Below, piece after piece: positions 25,764 to 35,531 of a stretch of DNA of 64,000 bases. The notes below the pieces were generated by a model. It saw nothing but the letters and a program-made list of their open reading frames with translations, searched no databases and was not told the origin of the DNA. Numbering within the stretch: position 1 is the first letter of the stretch; each line of letters opens with the position of its first letter. Source of the stretch: Bacteroidota bacterium (GTDB lineage Bacteria; Bacteroidota; Bacteroidia; Bacteroidales; VadinHA17); NCBI GenBank assembly GCA_018262715.1, contig JADFDS010000032.1, positions 1-64,000 of the forward strand, written 5' to 3'. Made by a program: the position numbers and the translations under genes.

Positions 25764-28127
25764 ATGAAGAAAAACATACTGTACCTGTTGCTTTCACTTT
25801 TAACAGCTACCGGCTGTGATATGCCTGACAAATCTCCCGGAGACAACCTCCTATGGTATGATAAACCTGCCGCGGAGTGGACCGAGGCTCTTCCGGTAGG
25901 GAACGGACGGCTGGGGGGAATGCTCTACGGTGATCCCTCGGTTGAGCATCTGCAGGTGAATGAGGAGTCGCTCTGGGGAGGTGTAAAGGTACCCAACAAC
26001 AATCCAGGCGCGCTTGAGAATCTGCCACGGATCAGGAAACTGATCCTTGATGGAAATATTCCGGAGGCTTATGAACTCGCTGAAGAACATCTGTCAGGTA
26101 TACCGGGAAAAACATGGTCATACCAGACCCTGGGAGACATTTTCTTCAGGTTTGCAGACACTGCAGCCACTGTGACTGATTACCGCCGGGAACTGAATCT
26201 TTCGACCGGTATTGCTTCCGTCAGCTTTAAAAGAAATGGGAAAAAAGTTGAGTATGAAGTCTTCGTTCCTGCCCACGAGGATCTGATTGTAATCACAATG
26301 AAGTCGCAGGAAGAGGGTGGGCTTGATATGCAGATCATGATGACCAGGCCCCGGGATGCTGAGATAACAGTTACTGAGAACAGGATTGACATGGAGGGGC
26401 AGGTTGTTGACCTGGTTGACCCTGAGAGAGGACCGGCAGGTGAGCACATGAAATTTTATGCATCACTGATAATAACAAACTGTGACGGTATCCTGACCCC
26501 GGAAGAAAACAGCCTTGGCTATTCCGGAGGCAAGGAGATCACGCTCTTCTTCAATGCCCGCACTGACTACAATATTGATTATCTCAACTTTGACCGGGCG
26601 ATTGACCCGCGAAAGATATGCACTGAGGCAATCAGCAAGGCATCATGGACATCGATGAGCCGGATACGTAACGGGCATAAAACAGAGCACTCATCCATGT
26701 TCAACAGGGTGAAGCTCTCGCTGGGCGGCGATCCTGCACTGAATGAGCTCCCCACTGATGAACGTCTGAGGAGATTTCAGGCCGGTGGTGATGATCCCGG
26801 GCTGATTGCCACATACTTTCAGTACGGGCGTTACCTGCTGATGGGATCATCACGTTATCCTGCGCAACTGCCTGCCAATCTTCAGGGCATATGGAACAAG
26901 GATATCAATGCCCCCTGGAACTCGGATTACCACACAAACATCAACCTTCAGATGAACTACTGGCCGGCTGAAGTGTGTAATCTGACCGAAACTGCAGGTC
27001 CGTTGATACGTTTCATGGAGAAATTAACCGGTCCGGGAAGTGTCACTGCACGTGATACATACGGTGCGAAGGGGTGGACTTTGCATCACACAACGGATGT
27101 CTTCGGCAAGACTGCGGTGCTTGACGGTGTATACTGGGGGATGTTTCCCCTGGGGGGAGCATGGATGACCCTTCCGCTATGGGAACACTATGAATTTACA
27201 AATGATACTGCTTATCTCAGGGAGCATGCTTATCCTGTCATGAAGGGTGCTGCGGATTTCATAGGGACATTCCTGGTTCCTGACAGCCAGGGCCGTCTTG
27301 TAACGGTTCCCTCCTACTCGCCTGAGAACAGTTACATTGATCCCGTTTCGGGAAAGGAGTTCAAGCTGACCTACGCTCCGTCGATGGACAACCAGATCAT
27401 CCGCGAGGTTCTCGGCAACTGCCGGAAGGCTTCTGCAATCCTTGGTGTTGACCGGGAGTGGGCTGACTCCATGCAATTCATTCTTGACAGGGTCCCTCCC
27501 GACAGGGTAACATCGAACGGTACAATCATGGAGTGGATTGAGGAGTTTAAGGAGGCCGAGCCGGGGCACAGGCACATGTCGCATCTCTTTGCCCTGCATC
27601 CCGGGGCGCAGATTACCCCGGAGACTCCGGAGCTGTATGCTGCTGCGCGCCGCACGCTTGAGCGACGTCTTGAAAACGGCGGAGGACATACCGGGTGGAG
27701 CAGGGCATGGATAATCAACTTCTACGCAAGACTTCTTGACGGCGATGAGGCGTACAAACATCTCAGGCAGTTGCTTGAGAAATCGACTTTGCCGAACCTG
27801 TTTGATAACCACCCCCCTTTCCAGATCGATGGCAATTTCGGCGGGACCGCCGGTATTGCCGAGATGCTTCTGCAGAGCCAGAACGGGGTGGTGCAGATAC
27901 TCCCTGCACTGCCAAAGGCATGGACTGAAGGAGAAGTGTCAGGACTGAAGGCCAGGGGCAATTTCGAGATCGGTATAGAGTGGCTCGGCGGTGTTGCTGA
28001 GAAGATCACGGTGAAGTCACTTTCAGGTGCGCCCCTGAACCTCGCCTATCGCGGAAATATTAACTCCATGGAAACGGAAAAGGGTATTGTATACAAATTT
28101 GACAGCAACCTGAAATGGATAGAGTAA
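25764..28127 (+). CDS. Glycoside hydrolase family 95 (alpha-L-fucosidase type), lipoprotein
   Basis: The 787-residue protein has lipobox TATGC and the GH95 opening LLWYDKPAAEWTEALPVGNG with GRLGGMLYG. The catalytic (alpha/alpha)6 barrel contains HTNINLQMNYWPAE, whose Asn392 and Asn394 match the paired Asn residues of 1,2-alpha-L-fucosidase. DGNFGGTAGIAEML has Asp689 as the partner carboxylate. GH95 members act on fucose or, in some cases, L-galactose. It follows GH97 by 11 bases, so the two probably release terminal sugars from the same glycan on the periplasmic face. The last 13 bases overlap the next gene. Confidence 0.9.
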   Translation: MKKNILYLLLSLLTATGCDMPDKSPGDNLLWYDKPAAEWTEALPVGNGRLGGMLYGDPSVEHLQVNEESLWGGVKVPNNNPGALENLPRIRKLILDGNIPEAYELAEEHLSGIPGKTWSYQTLGDIFFRFADTAATVTDYRRELNLSTGIASVSFKRNGKKVEYEVFVPAHEDLIVITMKSQEEGGLDMQIMMTRPRDAEITVTENRIDMEGQVVDLVDPERGPAGEHMKFYASLIITNCDGILTPEENSLGYSGGKEITLFFNARTDYNIDYLNFDRAIDPRKICTEAISKASWTSMSRIRNGHKTEHSSMFNRVKLSLGGDPALNELPTDERLRRFQAGGDDPGLIATYFQYGRYLLMGSSRYPAQLPANLQGIWNKDINAPWNSDYHTNINLQMNYWPAEVCNLTETAGPLIRFMEKLTGPGSVTARDTYGAKGWTLHHTTDVFGKTAVLDGVYWGMFPLGGAWMTLPLWEHYEFTNDTAYLREHAYPVMKGAADFIGTFLVPDSQGRLVTVPSYSPENSYIDPVSGKEFKLTYAPSMDNQIIREVLGNCRKASAILGVDREWADSMQFILDRVPPDRVTSNGTIMEWIEEFKEAEPGHRHMSHLFALHPGAQITPETPELYAAARRTLERRLENGGGHTGWSRAWIINFYARLLDGDEAYKHLRQLLEKSTLPNLFDNHPPFQIDGNFGGTAGIAEMLLQSQNGVVQILPALPKAWTEGEVSGLKARGNFEIGIEWLGGVAEKITVKSLSGAPLNLAYRGNINSMETEKGIVYKFDSNLKWIE

Positions 28128-28663
28128 TTTTCTTCATCGCCCTCAGCCTGCCGGTTATCTTCTTCTCAAAGCAGAGCCTCTTCGAGCCGCACAGCCACGG
28201 ATTCACGAGGTTCTTCAGCTGGGAATGCATTATTATTCTTTTTGTGTTTAATTACACTGCATGGTTTAAGGAGCCATTCTCAGCCAGGCAGATAGTATCC
28301 TGGCTGTTGCTGATCATCTCGCTGTGGTTCTTGATTGAGTCGGTGGTGCGGATAAGGCGCGCCAGGAAGCCTGGTGTTGTCAGGGTCGACGAGAAGCTGT
28401 TCAGGTTCGAGCAGACCACCGAAATGGTCACCTCAGGAATATACAGGTACATCAGGCATCCGATGTATTCATCTCTGCTGTTTCTTACCTGGGGCATATG
28501 GTTCAAGCAGCCGCTCTGGTATCTGCTGCCAGTAGCATTTCTGGCTTCATGGCTGCTGTATCTCACTGCCCGCCGGGACGAGAAAGAGTGTCAGGCGTAC
28601 TTTGGCGAGAAGTACACTGAATACATGAAAGAGACGAAGAGGCTCATCCCCTTCATTATGTGA
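28115..28663 (+). CDS. Isoprenylcysteine methyltransferase-like (ICMT/PEMT) membrane protein
   Basis: The 182-residue protein has four to five hydrophobic segments. Its C-terminal half carries the GIYRYIRHPMYSSLL motif (about 108-122) and the late EKECQAYFGEKYTEYMKETK tail found in isoprenylcysteine carboxyl methyltransferase and NnrU-like membrane proteins. Those use S-adenosylmethionine to methylate a lipid-linked or membrane substrate. Its ATG lies inside the end of the GH95 gene (13-base overlap), so it is translationally coupled. Bacterial substrates are mostly unknown. Confidence 0.75.
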   Translation: MDRVIFFIALSLPVIFFSKQSLFEPHSHGFTRFFSWECIIILFVFNYTAWFKEPFSARQIVSWLLLIISLWFLIESVVRIRRARKPGVVRVDEKLFRFEQTTEMVTSGIYRYIRHPMYSSLLFLTWGIWFKQPLWYLLPVAFLASWLLYLTARRDEKECQAYFGEKYTEYMKETKRLIPFIM

Positions 28664-28691
28664 GCCCGCAGGAAGCGCGGATGGTTAACAG

Positions 28692-31196
28692 TCAGAGATT
28701 CTTGTCAGGGTACATCTCGTTCCAGTGCTGAGGCCGGTTCCTGAGTTTCATGTCAAACCATGACATGATTGTGTTATGCCATTCAATACGCTTTTTATAG
28801 TCAAGAATGTGATGGTTTTCGCCACTGACGAGGACCATCTCCACATCCTTGCCCAGGATTTTCAGGGCTGCATAGTACTGCAGGCTCTCACCTACCGGCA
28901 CGTTTGTGTCAGCCGTTCCGTGGAGGAGCAGTATTGAGTTACTGAATTTGTCAGCGTTGAATAACGGGCTGTTATCGACGTAAATATCGCGCCTGTTCCA
29001 GGGATAGCTTCCCTTGGTGGCACCCGAACTGTAGGAATAACCCCAGTATCCTTCACCCCAGTAGCTTGTAATGTCACTGATGCCGGCATGGGCAATTGCA
29101 GTCCGGAAGATATCAGTACGGGTCTGCAGCATCATAGTGGTGAATCCTCCATATGAAGCGCCGACACATCCGACATTTGCAGCATCGGCAGAGGGGAACG
29201 CTGCCAGGAACTTCTTTGTACCTTCAATTATGTCATCAATTGCCTCGCGCCCCCAGCCGTTTACGTGCAGGGCTGAGAAATCCTGCCCGAATCCTGTCGA
29301 TCCCGAGGGCTGCAGGACATAAACCATATACCCCTCGGCAGCCCATACTTCCTTTGGATAACGTCCCCCGAAAGACCTGTCGGTGGGAGTTGTCCCGCCA
29401 TAGAAGTTTACAATCACGGGGTACTTTTTGGCCGGGTCATAATTTACCGGGTAGTATACCCTTCCATAGATGGTTATTCCCCTGGAGCTTTTGAAATTCC
29501 ATTCTTCAGTCCGCCCTTTCAGCACATATGCCAGCCGGTCTGCACCCGGATCAGAGAGCAAGGATGATTTCCCGGTTGAGAGGTCAATTGCATAAAGTTT
29601 TACCGGAGTGCTGATGCCTGTTCCGCGGAGTAAAGCAACATTACTTTTTTCCGCATAGTCAACGGAAGTGATGACCTCCACCGGCACATCGATTTTTGTA
29701 AAGTTCCTCCTTTTCGGGTCAAGCCTGTAGAGGTTCACGTAGTCGCGTTCCGTGGCAGTAAGATATATCTTGCCGTCCGGGGCCCAGCGTGCAGTCCCGG
29801 CTGCCGGGTCAAAATTGCGTGTCAGAGGCTCGGCTTTTCTGGTCTTAAGGTCAAAGAGATAAAGCTGTGTATCATAGCTGTTTGGAATCCGGCCGTCGCT
29901 AACCTTCACCCCCAGGCTGCCGAAAGTCTCCGGTCCGCCCGATACGAGCAGTTGCGTACCGTCAGGTGAGTACTGGCATGAACCGCCGTACAGCTTGTCA
30001 ATCCAGATTGTATCAAGGCGCATTGTACTGATTTCCAGTTCATAGAGAGTCTGTTTTGAGAAAGGAACCTCGCTGTAGTCCTGTCGTGAAACGGAGAAGA
30101 GAATCCGCCGGCCGTCAGGGCTGATTGCGTGCAGCGTTGCTGAACCTGATCCGGCGGTAATAGGCTGTGACACCTTCGTGGCAGAGTTATAGATATACAG
30201 ATAGCTCCGGTTGCGAGTTCCGGGAATACGGTCCTCATTGTCAAAAACCCGTTTCAGATCACCTGTTTTCTCAGCCTCCTCATTCCGTGAGTACACAAAA
30301 TAATCTTCTGCCGGTGACCAGACAATGCGGCCGGGCGATTTCAGGCCGGATGCGGCAACGCTCTCCGTACCGGTCTTCATGTCATACACTATCACATCAC
30401 TCGTCCCCTCCCTGTCAATCTGGTAATAAAAGCGGTCGGATTTTGGCATCCAGTCGGCACGGAGGGCATTGTTTCGCAGAGCGAAGAGGTTTTTGTTCAG
30501 CTCCATATCATAAACCTGTAATGAGCTCTGGGGTTTCCCGCTGCCCGGCAAAATCTCGGTTGTCTGGATTAGAACATATTTGCCTGAAGGAGAAAGTCTT
30601 GCTCCTGATATGCTTACTCCTTCAAGGATATCGTTGATTGTAAGTGTCCGGGCGGGGTTCGTGCTCCATGACAGCACTGCCGAATCGTTTGCTGCTGATA
30701 CGTCAGCGGCGAACCTGAGTGTTTTTTCCGTGCTGATGAGCTTCAGCCCTACCTCATGAATTCCTGTTCCCAGTGTCAGGTCAATCTTAACTGGCTTGTC
30801 CGAAGGTTTGCCCTGCGATTTCACCTTTTTACCGTTGAGGCTGAGCTCAAAGACTGCATTGGTTGAAATATTAACCGAAGCTTTGGTCCACCGGTCGCTG
30901 CTGATGAAACCGGCCATCAGGACAAGCTGGTTGTCCCTGTTGACTGAAGTGAGAAGGCTGTCGTCTGGCAGGGTTACAACGGGCCATGATTTTAGGTCTG
31001 CATCATCAGCCTGTACATTCTCGAGAAGGGCTGCCGTATCAAATTTTTTCCCGTCAACCGATGGCTGATCAGCGAAGAACGGCAGAAAGAGCTGGTCAAC
31101 GCCGGAGATTCTCCAGTCATTACATACGATTTTGTTTTGTGCTGTTGATGCTACTGCAATCAGCATAAGTAATAAAAGGCCGGTGAGTTTTTTCAT
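28692..31196 (-). CDS. S9 family prolyl oligopeptidase-type peptidase, secreted
   Basis: The 834-residue protein has a signal peptide ending ASTAQ. A beta-sandwich-like N-terminal part and a beta-propeller with P-DG repeats (ISPDGRRILF, YSPDGTQLLV, WAPDGKIYLT) precede a C-terminal alpha/beta hydrolase. The catalytic Ser is in GASYGGFTTM, the Asp in LHGTADTNVPV and the His in ENHHILD. This is the layout of periplasmic dipeptidyl/acyl-aminoacyl peptidases in Bacteroidota. It ends 28 bases from a convergent gene. The M81 gene, also on the - strand, lies 51 bases upstream. Confidence 0.9.
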   Translation of the reverse strand: MKKLTGLLLLMLIAVASTAQNKIVCNDWRISGVDQLFLPFFADQPSVDGKKFDTAALLENVQADDADLKSWPVVTLPDDSLLTSVNRDNQLVLMAGFISSDRWTKASVNISTNAVFELSLNGKKVKSQGKPSDKPVKIDLTLGTGIHEVGLKLISTEKTLRFAADVSAANDSAVLSWSTNPARTLTINDILEGVSISGARLSPSGKYVLIQTTEILPGSGKPQSSLQVYDMELNKNLFALRNNALRADWMPKSDRFYYQIDREGTSDVIVYDMKTGTESVAASGLKSPGRIVWSPAEDYFVYSRNEEAEKTGDLKRVFDNEDRIPGTRNRSYLYIYNSATKVSQPITAGSGSATLHAISPDGRRILFSVSRQDYSEVPFSKQTLYELEISTMRLDTIWIDKLYGGSCQYSPDGTQLLVSGGPETFGSLGVKVSDGRIPNSYDTQLYLFDLKTRKAEPLTRNFDPAAGTARWAPDGKIYLTATERDYVNLYRLDPKRRNFTKIDVPVEVITSVDYAEKSNVALLRGTGISTPVKLYAIDLSTGKSSLLSDPGADRLAYVLKGRTEEWNFKSSRGITIYGRVYYPVNYDPAKKYPVIVNFYGGTTPTDRSFGGRYPKEVWAAEGYMVYVLQPSGSTGFGQDFSALHVNGWGREAIDDIIEGTKKFLAAFPSADAANVGCVGASYGGFTTMMLQTRTDIFRTAIAHAGISDITSYWGEGYWGYSYSSGATKGSYPWNRRDIYVDNSPLFNADKFSNSILLLHGTADTNVPVGESLQYYAALKILGKDVEMVLVSGENHHILDYKKRIEWHNTIMSWFDMKLRNRPQHWNEMYPDKNL

Positions 31197-31247
31197 TCTA
31201 TTTGATTTTTATTGATTTCGGTTGTGTCCGGGAGAAATCCAAATAAC

Positions 31248-32822
31248 CTATCTCCAGGTGTCAATCCTGTCAAGCGGATAGATCGGTCTTGGGATATGCA
31301 CATAGTTTAGTGCGAACGGATCAGTGTTGCTCAGTCCGGGTGATATCACATTGACAGTCTTCCTGTTGTAAAGGAGGTAGTTGTACCTGAACGGGAATAG
31401 GTTCTTCACAACCACGATATCGGCTTTCCAGATTGAGAGCCCAAGGTCTTTGAAGTCGGCCGGCGTTCTTGATGCCATCGGCAGTTCAGAGATAATAAGG
31501 TGTATGCCGTTTTGTTTCACTATGAGTGTCTTTCCGAATGAAGTCTCCTGCTTGAGGGTCACAACACCGTTGTATGTGAAGGGCTGGTTATAGACGGTGT
31601 CTATCTTCCCTCCCACTGTCAGTGTCACCTCATCGCCGATATTGCTGTTCCATGCTTCGAGTGCGGCAGCCTCATCGCGCAGGGCGATATATGAGGTCAG
31701 CTCACTGCCCTTCTCCACAAGGGCTTTCAGTATCCAGGTGCTTTCTCCGGGGGTTCCGGTACCTACGGCATCGGAGACATCGCAGAAGACAAGTGTCCCA
31801 AGTGCCCGTGCAACCTTCTTCTGTTGTGCAATTGCGACCGCCTCTCCGGGGCTGTTTCCTTCAGGCTGCGGCACATCCCGCACTGCCCAGGCCATCTCCG
31901 AGATTTCATCGGCCAGCTCCCGTGACAGGTCAGCCTTGTCGTTTGTGATTGCGATTGTACTGTAACCCAGCTCAGGATCATCTATCCAGATATGGACCGG
32001 GAAGAATGAGACGGAAAGAACATCTTCCTGTTTCTCCATCTTTTTCATTGTAGAAAATATCTTGTTGAACGGGGGAAGGAAATCGACATTGATGCCTCCT
32101 CCCTTGAGGAGCTTCATCTTGTTTACCACCATAACCGGTTCAATTTCACCCATAACAGTTCTTATCAGGAGATCACCTGCCTTAAAGGCTGTCTTGAAAT
32201 GGTCACGGTGGGGATTTGTATGGTATCCGACAATTATGTCTGCGTTCTCAGCCCTGCGCCGGGTGACATTGGCATGGAGGTCAAAGGTTACCGCAATTTT
32301 CACATCCGTGCCAAGCGTATCCCTTAATGAACTGATCAGGTCACCTTCCGGGTCAAACATCCCCTGCACTCCCATTGCGCCGTGAAGCGAGAGGTAGATA
32401 CCATCAACCTTCTCCTGCCCGGTAACCGCATCAATGATGAGGTTTTTTATTTTCCTGTAGAAAAGGCTGTCTACCGGTCCGCCAGACATTGATTTAGCCT
32501 GGAGTACGGGTATTGCCCTGATCCTGCCTCTGCCGCTTTTCTCAACTGCGGAAAGGAAGCCTGCCAGTTGTTTGTCCTCTTTAACTGCCGAAGCGGAGAC
32601 ATCCTCGCCGTAAAAAAGGTGGTCAGATTTGAAGTTGACTTCTTTAGTTATTACAGGAGAGAAACTGTTGACTTCATGCATGAATTCAGCATATAGAATT
32701 ACCTTCTGGTCTGAGGGGCTCCCGGATGAATTTTCTCCGGAGCAGCCCGATAAGGCAGCGACTGTCACCGAAACCAGTACATAAATGATTTTACTGAAAC
32801 GGACTTCAAATTTGGCTTTCAT
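31248..32822 (-). CDS. M81 family metallopeptidase (microcystinase MlrC-like), lipoprotein
   Basis: I take the ATG complementary to 32820-32822 (524 residues), which gives a lipoprotein signal ending ALSGC; an ATG 21 bases upstream is also possible. The family opening ILYAEFMHEVNSFSPVITK (with His and Glu metal ligands), GIYLSLHGAMGVQGMFDPEGDL and VTFDLHANVTRRRAENADIIVGYHTNPHRDH place it in M81/MlrC. Those peptidases were first known from breakdown of the cyclic peptide microcystin. The natural substrate here is unknown and need not be microcystin. It lies 51 bases upstream of the S9 peptidase gene on the same strand. Confidence 0.85.
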   Translation of the reverse strand: MKAKFEVRFSKIIYVLVSVTVAALSGCSGENSSGSPSDQKVILYAEFMHEVNSFSPVITKEVNFKSDHLFYGEDVSASAVKEDKQLAGFLSAVEKSGRGRIRAIPVLQAKSMSGGPVDSLFYRKIKNLIIDAVTGQEKVDGIYLSLHGAMGVQGMFDPEGDLISSLRDTLGTDVKIAVTFDLHANVTRRRAENADIIVGYHTNPHRDHFKTAFKAGDLLIRTVMGEIEPVMVVNKMKLLKGGGINVDFLPPFNKIFSTMKKMEKQEDVLSVSFFPVHIWIDDPELGYSTIAITNDKADLSRELADEISEMAWAVRDVPQPEGNSPGEAVAIAQQKKVARALGTLVFCDVSDAVGTGTPGESTWILKALVEKGSELTSYIALRDEAAALEAWNSNIGDEVTLTVGGKIDTVYNQPFTYNGVVTLKQETSFGKTLIVKQNGIHLIISELPMASRTPADFKDLGLSIWKADIVVVKNLFPFRYNYLLYNRKTVNVISPGLSNTDPFALNYVHIPRPIYPLDRIDTWR

Positions 32823-32933
32823 GAATATTGGTATATTGGACAAAAATAGGAAAAACAGGATTTACCTTGCCTGTGCGGGTAATGTTAAACAATATATGTT
32901 TAAAATGGTTTTAAGCATCAAAAGGGAACACTA

Positions 32934-33530
32934 ATGAAGGCAGAAAAGAGGATTGTTGTTACAATACTGATGCTAATGACTGTTGTTGTGGTGGTGGCTC
33001 AGGACGGTAGCCGTGCATTCGGAGAAGTCAGCCTTGCTGCCAATAATGCAGGGATGTATGTTCTGGGAGGCTGGGCACTGGCAAATATGGCGGCAGGTGC
33101 TTACGGATGGGCTGCATTTGAGGGAGAAAAAAAGTATTTCAGTCAGATGAACCTGTTCTGGAATATTGTCAACCTGTCAATTGCAGGATTTGCTCTGTAC
33201 AGCAACTACAGCACTGACCTGCTATCCCTTGGCGATGGTGAGATCATGACGAAGCATCTCAAAACGGAAAGGCTTTTTCTGATAAACTCAGGTCTTGATG
33301 TGGCATATATGGGTGCGGGGATTCTGATGAGGCACCTCGGTACTGGTTCGGAGAGGAGAGGTGATCTGCTTAAAGGCTACGGCAACGCAGTGATACTACA
33401 GGGCGGTTTCCTCCTGGTGTTCGACATTGTGATGTATTTCATCTTTCGTGATATAAGACCCGCCGTTATCGAATTAACCTCAGCGTTGCAGCAGGGAACT
33501 CTGCATTCTGGTATCAGAATTGCATTCTGA
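32934..33530 (+). CDS. Membrane protein with signal peptide, unknown function
   Basis: The 198-residue protein opens with a hydrophobic segment ending VVVVAQDG, which could be a cleaved signal peptide. Three to four more hydrophobic stretches follow at about 40-60, 72-90, 120-135 and 150-168. Small residues such as Gly and Ala are frequent in the helices (YVLGGWALANMAAGAYGWAAF). It is read away from the M81 gene and is convergent with the alpha/beta hydrolase gene. I do not recognise its family with confidence. Confidence 0.5.
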   Translation: MKAEKRIVVTILMLMTVVVVVAQDGSRAFGEVSLAANNAGMYVLGGWALANMAAGAYGWAAFEGEKKYFSQMNLFWNIVNLSIAGFALYSNYSTDLLSLGDGEIMTKHLKTERLFLINSGLDVAYMGAGILMRHLGTGSERRGDLLKGYGNAVILQGGFLLVFDIVMYFIFRDIRPAVIELTSALQQGTLHSGIRIAF

Positions 33531-33638
33531 CCAGCCGGATCCCGGGAATCAGCATGACTTCCACAATGAGTATCCCTGTTAGTTGGTGTAGTGGCAGTGT
33601 CCTGGAGCACAGCCAGGTAACGGTTTATTATTCAAAAG

Positions 33639-34565
33639 TCATTCCGGTTCGGGAAGAGGGCGGGAGCGCAGCCAGTTAACCGCTGAGTCTGAAGCCAGGG
33701 TTTGGTTGAAAAGTGCTCCCTGTTCCTTCTCCCCTTTAAGGAAGCAATCCAGCCACGGGACCATATACCTTGCAAGAATGGCGGACTGCTGTTCAGTATT
33801 CAGTCCCTGCCTGCAGCCAGCAAGTCTCTCGGCAGTGAAGCATTTGCGGCTGTCGCCCATGCCGCAATGTGAACCATTGATTATCGAGATATAAGTCTTG
33901 TTTTCCGCACCCGACCGCTCATACATCGGCTGGTGATTCTTTTCAGGAGAGGTTATGCAATCGCTCGTGCCGGAAAAAATCAGTGTAGGGACCATTACGA
34001 GGGAAGCAGCTTCGATGGCGGAAGGCCTGATCTGATAAGGTGTAAGTGCAATCACGGCATCAGCATCAGCGTTGCCGGCGGCGGCGTGAAACATGGCGCC
34101 TCCACCCATGCTGTGCCCCATAAGGCAGCATATGGTATCTGCAATCCCGTATAAAGGTGAAGCAGGATCATTGCCCAGTCCGGCCACTGATGCCGCAAGA
34201 AACCTGACCTCATCGGCGTAGCCTATGTGAGACGGCAGCGGGCCTTCAAAAGTTGTCAGGCTGAGCATTACATAACCAGCCGGCACCAGAATATTCACCA
34301 GGTTGCCGTACTGGTCTCCCGGGTGCTGGTATCCGTGAGCAAAGCAGATAACCGGAAACTTGCAGCCTGTCATTCCGGAGGGCGCAGCGCTCCCCGCCTG
34401 AGCGGTCACAGGGTAGTAAGCCTCGAATTTCACCCTCCTGTTTCCCCGGGATTCATCCCTGAGTTCCATCCTGGCATGACCAATAGTATACTGCGCTGAT
34501 GCGGCCATGCAAGTGAGCAAAGCTGTCATAAGCGCTGCAGTTCTGGGTGAAAACATATTCAGCAT
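33639..34565 (-). CDS. Alpha/beta hydrolase, chlorophyllase/PAF-acetylhydrolase-like, secreted
   Basis: The preferred ATG gives 308 residues with a signal peptide ending ASAQYT. ATG at 34556 and GTG at 34589 are alternatives. The core FPVICFAHGYQHPGDQYGN carries the oxyanion region, and the nucleophile elbow is LMGHSMGGGAMFHAA. Asp is in IFSGTSDCITSPEKNH and His in INGSHCGMGD. This matches secreted dienelactone-hydrolase/chlorophyllase-type esterases. The real ester is unknown. It is convergent with the small membrane protein gene and transcribed alone. Confidence 0.8.
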   Translation of the reverse strand: MLNMFSPRTAALMTALLTCMAASAQYTIGHARMELRDESRGNRRVKFEAYYPVTAQAGSAAPSGMTGCKFPVICFAHGYQHPGDQYGNLVNILVPAGYVMLSLTTFEGPLPSHIGYADEVRFLAASVAGLGNDPASPLYGIADTICCLMGHSMGGGAMFHAAAGNADADAVIALTPYQIRPSAIEAASLVMVPTLIFSGTSDCITSPEKNHQPMYERSGAENKTYISIINGSHCGMGDSRKCFTAERLAGCRQGLNTEQQSAILARYMVPWLDCFLKGEKEQGALFNQTLASDSAVNWLRSRPLPEPE

Positions 34566-34748
34566 CCGGCATAGTATGAAACCCTGCACCCCTGGTGGAG
34601 GGAAGCGCCAAATTACTCAATCTTTCCTTCAGCGGCAACGCCTGGAGAGCGCGGATATCATGGTTTTAAAATGATTATTATTTTTACACTGCGCTGCAGG
34701 AGGATGGACATAAAACAGCCGGACCTGGCAGCGGGGAATATTTATGCT

Positions 34749-35507
34749 ATGGAAAAGACTCTCTTCGATCTCCTCGTCTGGCTGTGGATCTCAGTTGCCG
34801 TGGTCATTTTTATTGTTCTGCTTTTTATCACGGCGCCGTTCGGCCGGCACTCGAAGAACACATGGGGTGTGACAATTCCTGACCGCATGGGGTGGTTCCT
34901 GATGGAGATCCCCGGACCGGTCATTTACCTGTCACTGGTCATCGCAGGCATTGGACCCAAAACGTTGACAGTATGGATTATAACAGGCCTCTACCTGTTA
35001 CACTACACCAACAGGGCCATAGTATATCCTCTGAGAATCAGAACCCGTGGAAAGCAGATGCCACTGGTGGTTGCAATAATGGCAGTCCTTTTCAATTTTG
35101 TCAACGCCGGCTTCCTTGGATACTTTGCAGGCTCCCTCCAGACCCACTACACTGATGCCTGGCTTACCGATCCGCGGTTCCTGACAGGGCTTCTGATATT
35201 CATTGCGGGAATGGCGATAAATATGACCTCCGACAACAGGCTTATCCACCTCAGAAAAAAGAGCGGCGACGGGTACCAGATCCCCCGGGGCGGTTTGTTT
35301 GAGAGGATCTCATGTCCCAACCTGTATGGCGAGATTGTGGAGTGGGGAGGGTATGCCCTACTGTGCTGGTCGCTGCCGGCACTTTCATTCTTTCTCTGGA
35401 CCTTCAGCAACCTGGTGCCGAGGGCATTGTCTCATCACAGGTGGTACAGGAGCCATTTCTCCGATTACCCGACAGGAAGGAAAGCAGTTCTCCCTTATAT
35501 TTTGTAA
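34749..35507 (+). CDS. Steroid 5-alpha-reductase-like membrane protein (C-terminal domain family)
   Basis: I start at ATG 34749 (252 residues); in-frame starts at 34704 and 34671 would add polar residues. Six or seven hydrophobic segments are present. The C-terminal half has the pattern of 3-oxo-5-alpha-steroid 4-dehydrogenases: SDNRLIHLRKKSGDGYQIPRG, then LFERISCPNLYGEIVEWGGY and SHHRWYRSHFSDYPTGRKA, with the conserved Asn, Tyr, Glu and His that bind NADPH. Eukaryotic relatives reduce steroid or polyprenol double bonds. In this bacterium the lipid is unknown. A hopanoid, isoprenoid or host sterol is possible. Confidence 0.8.
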   Translation: MEKTLFDLLVWLWISVAVVIFIVLLFITAPFGRHSKNTWGVTIPDRMGWFLMEIPGPVIYLSLVIAGIGPKTLTVWIITGLYLLHYTNRAIVYPLRIRTRGKQMPLVVAIMAVLFNFVNAGFLGYFAGSLQTHYTDAWLTDPRFLTGLLIFIAGMAINMTSDNRLIHLRKKSGDGYQIPRGGLFERISCPNLYGEIVEWGGYALLCWSLPALSFFLWTFSNLVPRALSHHRWYRSHFSDYPTGRKAVLPYIL

Positions 35508-35531
35508 TTTGCCGTATCAAACCGGAATGCC

